Of a stretch of 64,000 bases of DNA, positions 58,357-64,000 are shown piece by piece. The notes beneath the pieces were generated by a model. That model saw nothing but the letters and a program-made list of their open reading frames with translations, was not told the DNA's origin and did not search any database. The DNA comes from Lepas anatifera. Lineage: Eukaryota > Arthropoda > Thecostraca > Lepadidae. The stretch spans positions 1,326,001-1,390,000 of the forward strand of contig JAOTON010001582.1 of assembly GCA_034440635.1 (NCBI GenBank), in the 5' to 3' direction. The position numbers and the translations under genes are program-made. The stretch's first letter is position 1. Every line of letters begins with the position of its first letter.

Positions 58357-59425
58357 CATCCCCCGGTGGACCTCCGAGCCACCTTCGCCCTGGTGGGGGG
58401 GTGTTATAACACCCCCTCGAGCTCGGCTCCTATGCGGGATAGCGAAAAAATGCTAAAGCTGTTGGGTAGCTCATACAAATTCATGACGAGACTACATCAG
58501 TCACTTTTTGGCTCAGGTCAATATTGAGGTCTTGACAGGTCAAAGACTCAGAATATTCATCTAATTCATATGCCTGAGAATCCCTGGCTACACCCATAAA
58601 GCCACTTGTATGCAATGGAAGAAGTTTCCAAACACGTAGGTATGTACCTAATTGGACACTTCGCATTCCAATGCAGCTGCTTACCTTGCAAGTCCAATCC
58701 GTTTCCAGGTTCACGCCACTTTAGCGACTGCCTGCTCCCATGGCATAGGGCACTGACACTGACAAGATTGGTCTAGAATATGCCTAAATAGCCTATACAC
58801 TAACCAAAGAAACTTTTCCACCGCAATCCGCTGACTGTACCAACACCGTCCCGCGTACACTCCCCGTGGCCTGCGTCCTTCAGACTGAGGCAAGGCAATA
58901 GAGTAAGAGACTGAGGGAGGCGTTTGATCACGACACGAATGAAAAGTGCAGCAGCGCACGTGCATCTTAAACTTCCGGTGCTTCCGCGACACTAGTAATA
59001 CCAGGTCAAAATGTGTAAGGCATTTGTAAGGATCCGACCATCTTGCCAATGTATTAGCAAGGCTGTCCTACTGCCGGCTTTGATCATACGGAACAGCGTT
59101 GCTACCCTTGTACTGGCTCAGGTGCGTGTTCATATCATTATGAGAGGACGACTAATGTTCGTTTTAAAATAATACCTTAACTACTTTATGCTTTGCACGA
59201 ACTGGGTTTTGTCCTTCTTTGGCGTTGGCTGTGCTCTAGTGAACCCCAATATCAGGGCTGTATTCGTATAGACATTGTGAAAATTTCTCTCAGTGTAACA
59301 TGACCAAACTTAACTTTTTTGAAGATGCGGAATTGATCAAGGAAGAGATATGCAAAATACGGCGGCGCAGCGCCGCCGTTTTTCCACTATCTTTGAAAAA
59401 CCTCTTTCTCTCGGACGGGCGAGGG
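58357..59425. mobile_element. TTAA-type element T4 in the outer hAT arm
   Basis: Flanked by TTAA at 58353-58356 and 59426-59429. The left end CATCCCCCGGTGGACCTCCG and the right end (GGGCGAGGG) match T5. It keeps the left AGGTCA-bearing segment (58500-58555) and the GC hairpin with T-run near 59359-59385, but its middle (about 58560-59290) does not align with T2, T3 or T5 and may be another insertion. The 112-residue minus frame there (58711-59049) has no known relative. Confidence 0.75.
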
Positions 59426-60080
59426 TTAAGCACAAGCTACGTTTCCCAGATATTGGCCCTGATTTTCCCTCCCCCTTCTAAACAAGTTTCAATAGATATA
59501 CACCTACCACACGTTGCCTTTTTTATCCTGCTTTGGTAGGTATGGCAGCTGTGGTCAGGTCTGATCTACATACAGCCTAAATAAATTCAGGAAGAAATTG
59601 CAGCATGCACTGCAGCATTTTGGAAAATAAGTCCAGCAGTCAACTTTCTTGTTTCTTTCTGGAAGACATGATCAAGGAAACAACGACAAGTCCAGCTTCA
59701 CTCGATGGTATTGCTTCTGAGACAACGGCGACACGGCAAGTACCATTTTGGAAAACGTGCTCTTTCGGCTTTGGTCGTAAGCGGCAGCTACCTAATGCTT
59801 ACTCCCGCTGTCTAAATATGACCTCATGCGGTTATATGAAAACTCCAGATCACTTGAGCAATCTTTTAAGCTCGAAATTTATCTCTCCAGATGAATAGTC
59901 ACAAAGGGAGCTCTGAATCTTTGATACTTTCTATTAAATTGCTACATAATACTGGCATTAGGTTCTTTCAGAATGTCGCAGACGTTTTAGGGGTGCTTTT
60001 GGAAGTTTAGGGGTGCTTTCAAAGTTTTAGGGTGCTCGCGCACCCCTAAAAGTATACAAAGTTACACTCCTGGTACTTAG

Positions 60081-61296
60081 GTATTTTGTCATCTTGGTTG
60101 CAGCTTTTCAAGATGGACTGATACGAACGCCAATGCTTAACAGCTCAACTGAGCCAGGGGAAGCTGGTAAATTTTCTACCGGACTACAGCCAAAAAGGAA
60201 GTGCTAAACCATGCCGAGCCACACTTGCGAAAACAAGCGCATTTAAAATCAGGTAACTCGAATTAAGCGGGAGACCGCTGATGTCAAGCCAGCTATGGTA
60301 TTTGCTCAGTCAGGGGTGTGGATTTCTATCTCTTTCGGAGTGCCTCAGCACCCCCAATGATGTGTTGGGCACCCCGAATGGTGATTTGGGTACCCCCACC
60401 AAACGATGAAGCAAAGTCTTATAAAGTGGCCTCTCTGGCGGCGCTGAGATGGCACCATGATTGTGTTTGCGTGGGACGCCTAGATTTAAGCGCTTCGGCG
60501 CTTTGCGTTCCTCGCAGCAGCCTTTGTGTGTGTGTTTTTCTGTACCATGAAATAAATATTATGGATGGATTATGGATAAAGTGCGTAAATAGAGGAAATT
60601 ATCAACAAATATCTGTTCCACGGCGCTATAGTGGCATTCTGCATCTGACATACAAGTTAATTTGTCATCAAACAGCGGTAAGCCTCAGACATAATGGGCA
60701 GTAGATATTGATGATGTTTCGAGTCCCCAATTAGGTTTTGTGCCTTTACACCATCCAACACGGAGCAAAGCAGCACGTGTTTCCCTCTTCTGGCATATTA
60801 TCTGATTGTACTTCGGCAGCGCTCCCTATTAGTCCTCACTCTCTATACCTCTTCCGAATGTAAAGTTTTAGAATCATGAACGTCTCTCTTCTGCTTCCCT
60901 CTGTTACCTTGAGACTGGACCCTAATCCTCTCCACCCAGCAGAAACCCCTCCCGACTTCAGCGAACTCGGCCGCCGGCTAGCCTGTGCTGACTGCCGCCG
61001 TCTCGCCTGTACCGAAGAGCAGTTTCGGATGGTGTGACAAATAATCAAGCCAATAGAGAGCAATGTGTGGTTAGAAATGTTTGAAAAACATAATTATAAT
61101 ACATTTCGTGGTTCATGGTTAAAAACTCTATCATTTTCATGGATAAATTTCCGCTGAATTTCTCGCGATACCAGTGAACGCGCCTCCACCAATCAGCGGG
61201 CGCCATCCGCCGGCAGCCGCGATTGCCTGCGGGCACAGAGGTTACAGAGGTCACGCTGGGCGCCGCTGACGCCAAGTTCAAGCCTCGGTGGGGACA
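60081..61296. other. Unassigned sequence
   Basis: A hAT-like left end, CAGGGGTGTGGATTTC, sits at about 60313 without a partner. No gene seen. Confidence 0.35.
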
Positions 61297-61438
61297 GGGG
61301 CGGATCCAGGAATTTTCGCTAGGGGGCCGCAGCGCTGGGGGCGCCACTTCATGGCCAGGGGGCGCCATTTTTAGGCCGGCTGGGGGCGCAAAATTTATGT
61401 TCTTTACCCATTTAAAGTATTTTTGTAAACTGAATCAG
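61297..61438. repeat. hAT-like left terminus
   Basis: CAGGGGCGGATCCAGGAATT followed by G-rich sequence is a typical hAT-like end. Its right end was not found, possibly because T5 and later changes separated it. Confidence 0.4.
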
Positions 61439-61442
61439 TTAA

Positions 61443-62419
61443 CCTGCGCCCCGGTGGGCCTCCGAGTCACCTTCGCCCTGGTGGGGGTGTTTGAACAACC
61501 CCTCTCGAACTCGTCCCCTATGCAGGATAGCGAAAAAACGCGAACCCTGGTGGATAGCTCATACAAATTCATGAAGACACTACATCAGTCACTTTTTGGC
61601 TCAGGTCAACATTGAGGTCATGGCAGGTCAAAGAAGTTGGCATTTTGAGCAAAGTCTGGCGTCTGACAGCGTTGAGTTAGAATAATTTTGTAGACACTGT
61701 TCGCTCTCTCTCGTCACGGCGAATCGAATGATGTATAATATGAGCATGCTAGGTCAAAACACAAAATCACCTGACCTCAGGTCAGGTCAAGGTCACATTT
61801 TGACTTAGCATAGTCCATATGCCTATCAATCGACTGGCAATAACAATCCAAACGCAATGTTATAAACATAAAAGCTGTCTCATCATTTCATGCAAAGTTA
61901 TTGACCTAAGTATGAAAACTGCTTAAGTAGCTTCGGATGATCTCCCAGAGGTCATAGGTAAAAAAATTGCAACATGAACCTAAAAAAGGGGCCTAAGATA
62001 CTTCGATTTGGAGAATATGAAGGTATTATCACCTTTATCTACACAGATACAAACCATTTTATGTTTTCCTCTGTATTTCCAATGGAGAAGTCATGGTCCG
62101 TATTTGACCTTATGTCATCGATATGAAAAATCCCGGAACTTTTTGGAGAACTCGGTGGGGCCATTATGTGCTATAAGTTTCAATCCGATAGATTTACCCA
62201 TTTCCTACTTATGCCACCTTCAACATTTTTTGAGGTAAGGTCACTTGGCCTGCACTGATGACCTGACCTGAGATGACCCAAGCAAAATTTTTGGGGGATT
62301 CTTGCGGAATCGATCAAGAATAAGGTGTGCTAAGTACGCCGGCGCTCCGCGTCGCCGTTTTTTTTCTTGCCGCCCGAAAAACCGGAGGGGGTGTTCAAAC
62401 AGCCCCCACTGGGCGAGGG
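61443..62419. mobile_element. TTAA-type non-autonomous element T5
   Basis: TTAA at 61439-61442 on the left and TCAA at 62420-62423 on the right. The left end CCTGCGCCCCGGTGGGCCTC and right end GGGCGAGGG match T1 and T4. The interior aligns with T1 and carries 14 AGGTCA/TGACCT hexamers (hand count), including TCAGGTCAAGGTCA near 61781, and a GC hairpin with T-run near 62335-62367. No coding capacity. Confidence 0.85.
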
Positions 62420-62423
62420 TCAA

Positions 62424-63575
62424 AGAGGTAATTAGTTTCATATTTTCTTTTAAAAAAATGATGAAAGATCATGGCTTTGAATGTATCTAAAATACATCTC
62501 AAGAGTGGTAAAAAGTGAATGTATCTCTTTGGCATTTGTTTTATTGTGCACTGGAACCCACGGTTAGTAAAGACACTTTGGGACCCGGGGAGACTGCATG
62601 GGGACTATTTTCTCCCCAATCAGTGATCAAAATTTTCTTCAGAAGCCTTAAACAGTTTGCAGAAGACCAACGAATATTTAGAATAGGCCCGTCTCGTTCA
62701 ATGAGCCTATGTTTGTCATTGGGGATTAGGTTTCTACAGGACATGTCAGATCAAATCCCGATACACTTTGCTTATATGATGATGATTAGCACACAGGGCC
62801 TTAACTAGCCATAAGGGTCTAATAAACCACTAGGTCAGAGCAGTAATCCCAGTTCCCTTCAATCTGAGCTAGCCAGCCACGAAGGATCTATTACTTAAGT
62901 TCATGGACCTTGGCTTACTTCAAGACCCCAGTTATTTTAAACCTTTCTAAGGCTATATTCTAATATAATGCCTCCTAAGACTTGACTGAGACAAGCAACT
63001 TGCCGTATTCCAATGTGGTATTTTGACCTTCCATGCGTAGCCAAGCTCGACGTAGGACAAGCGTACCCGGGATGCACAGCGACCAGTACCGACCTCGTCT
63101 ACGCAGAATATCAGCATACCGATCTAATGTGCGCACTACGATCACAATGCTGATTTGACCCCACCTGCGCAGTGTGGGCGCAGGCTGGAAATCAGAATAA
63201 AATATCGACGTGCGTGCGCCCATTCTTATGTACTTTCTGCATCAGAATACGGCCCCCAGCAAAGGCCCAGTTTAGGGATACTCCACATCAGCGATCAACT
63301 CGGAAAAATGTGTTTGTGTCTCCCTCAACGGCATCTACCTGAATTTTTGGAGGAACTATAACTAGCCATAACTAGAGTTTGGCCGTTGGCCTGTCTTCGC
63401 TGTGCTATGGCAGCCACATAGGACCCTCGACTGACCAAAGTGAACTCAAAGTCGTTCACAGTGTACACTTGTACACTTCCCGGCTTTTCCCGGGGGTTCG
63501 CTAACTGGCAGATTTAGATCCTAATGGATTTAAGGGTCCCACCAGTCCCACTCACAGCAGTCAAAGACCGTCATG
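62424..63575. other. Unassigned sequence
   Basis: Open frames on both strands near 62515-62808 overlap and resemble no family. No gene is supported. Confidence 0.35.
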
Positions 63576-64000
63576 GATGGTTACCCGCCTGGATGCAGGG
63601 GGCCCAGCGACTTCCCGATTAGACCTCGGGTCACCTCATGACCTTCCACAAGAATATGGCAGGCCTTACTGGGCAAGGAAAGACCTGTTGGTCCCGGAGT
63701 ACCCCTTTTATAGACTGTGCGTTCAGTTCCAAATATATATTTACGATACAGAGTCCTCTTATGGTTACCGGGGTATCGCCCTGTCCGACAAAAAAACATG
63801 CTGGCAAGACATGGCCCTGACTGCGACCGAAAGATCTGTTGGTTACAGAGATCCCTGTTGACCTAAGATTGCCCTATTGATAACGAGGAGACTCCTGGTC
63901 CCAAAGGACCTGCTGACCGTAGAGGGCCCTACTTGTCACAGCATCCCCGCTGGCACAGAGGGCATTCTCAGTGGCAGACAGAAGACCCTTCTGACTGCAT
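63576..64000 (+). repeat. Possible degenerate ~30-bp repeat
   Basis: Phrases of the form CTGTTGGTCC or CTGCTGACC followed by GGAG/AGAGG and CCCC/CCCT recur (about 63685, 63837, 63892, 63916). The units are too diverged for a firm period. The 94-residue plus frame crosses them. Confidence 0.3.

Larger units (their letters stand above)
53097..60072. mobile_element. Outer hAT-like element (6976 bp with nested insertions)
   Basis: Left end CAGGGGTGTAACTTTG and inverted right end CAGGAGTGTAACTTTG differ at one of 16 positions. Both flanks carry the exact 8-bp duplication GTACTTAG (53089-53096, 60073-60080). Both ends continue with TTAGGGGTGC; the phrase AGGGGTGCTTT is repeated near the right end (59988-60035). 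Removing the inner 4.98-kb element and T4 leaves under 1 kb without coding capacity. Confidence 0.88.

Noticed and set aside
58711..59049. 112-residue minus-strand open frame inside T4
   Set aside because: No recognisable domain; it lies within nested repeats and is probably repeat-derived.
59359..59390. Rho-independent terminator
   Set aside because: The hairpin with T-run is a conserved part of a eukaryotic transposon family and not next to a bacterial-type gene.

Overview
The window reads as a stretch of animal (metazoan) nuclear DNA, most like an arthropod or other marine invertebrate. This is judged from its mix of Penelope-like, Ty3/gypsy, jockey-type LINE, tRNA-headed SINE, hAT, TTAA-target and mariner-like elements, its long AT, CT and TATC microsatellites, and the absence of compact operon-style coding. 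The species cannot be fixed from the sequence. I found no host gene that I can support: every recognisable protein belongs to a mobile element, and all are damaged except a gag reading frame.

Layout. 1-9.5 kb: a 192-bp hAT miniature element (1447-1638); two Penelope-like element copies joined head to head (copy A minus strand 1974-4335, copy B plus strand 4336-6462), copy A split by a SINE-like insertion; then a 42-bp inverted-repeat element (6565-6932). 9494-14177: a complete young Ty3/gypsy element on the minus strand with 210-bp LTRs and a TAGTG target duplication. 14910-18065: a TTAA-type element interrupted by a 5'-truncated jockey-like LINE. 18646-19837: a second TTAA-type element carrying a nested hAT-type element. 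20-31 kb: mostly unique sequence with GC-rich islands, a 500-bp TATC/CT microsatellite and a 32-bp minisatellite. 31-45 kb: two copies of one tRNA-headed SINE, a hAT MITE with a CGTCAGTA duplication, a 1.7-kb element with GGGGAAAGTGGG termini, a mariner-like MITE and a 100-bp satellite. 47.7-50.9 kb: a 33-bp minisatellite and a 2.35-kb hAT-like element. 53.1-60.1 kb: a three-level nest made of a 6.98-kb hAT-like element, a 4.98-kb hAT-like element inside it that is largely satellite DNA, and a TTAA element inside that. 61.4-62.4 kb: a further TTAA element.

Three points stand out. First, the TTAA elements share dense runs of AGGTCA/TGACCT nuclear-receptor half-sites and a GC hairpin next to a T-run. 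Second, the 4.98-kb hAT-like element has exact 8-bp target duplications, a 15-bp perfect terminal repeat, and a 3' end that appears to have been amplified into ~520-bp higher-order repeats. Third, seven or eight GC-rich islands of 0.3-0.7 kb, most carrying TAAT/ATTA or TTTAT cores, lie in a region without visible exons. They would fit long-range regulatory elements in a gene desert, but that is inference.
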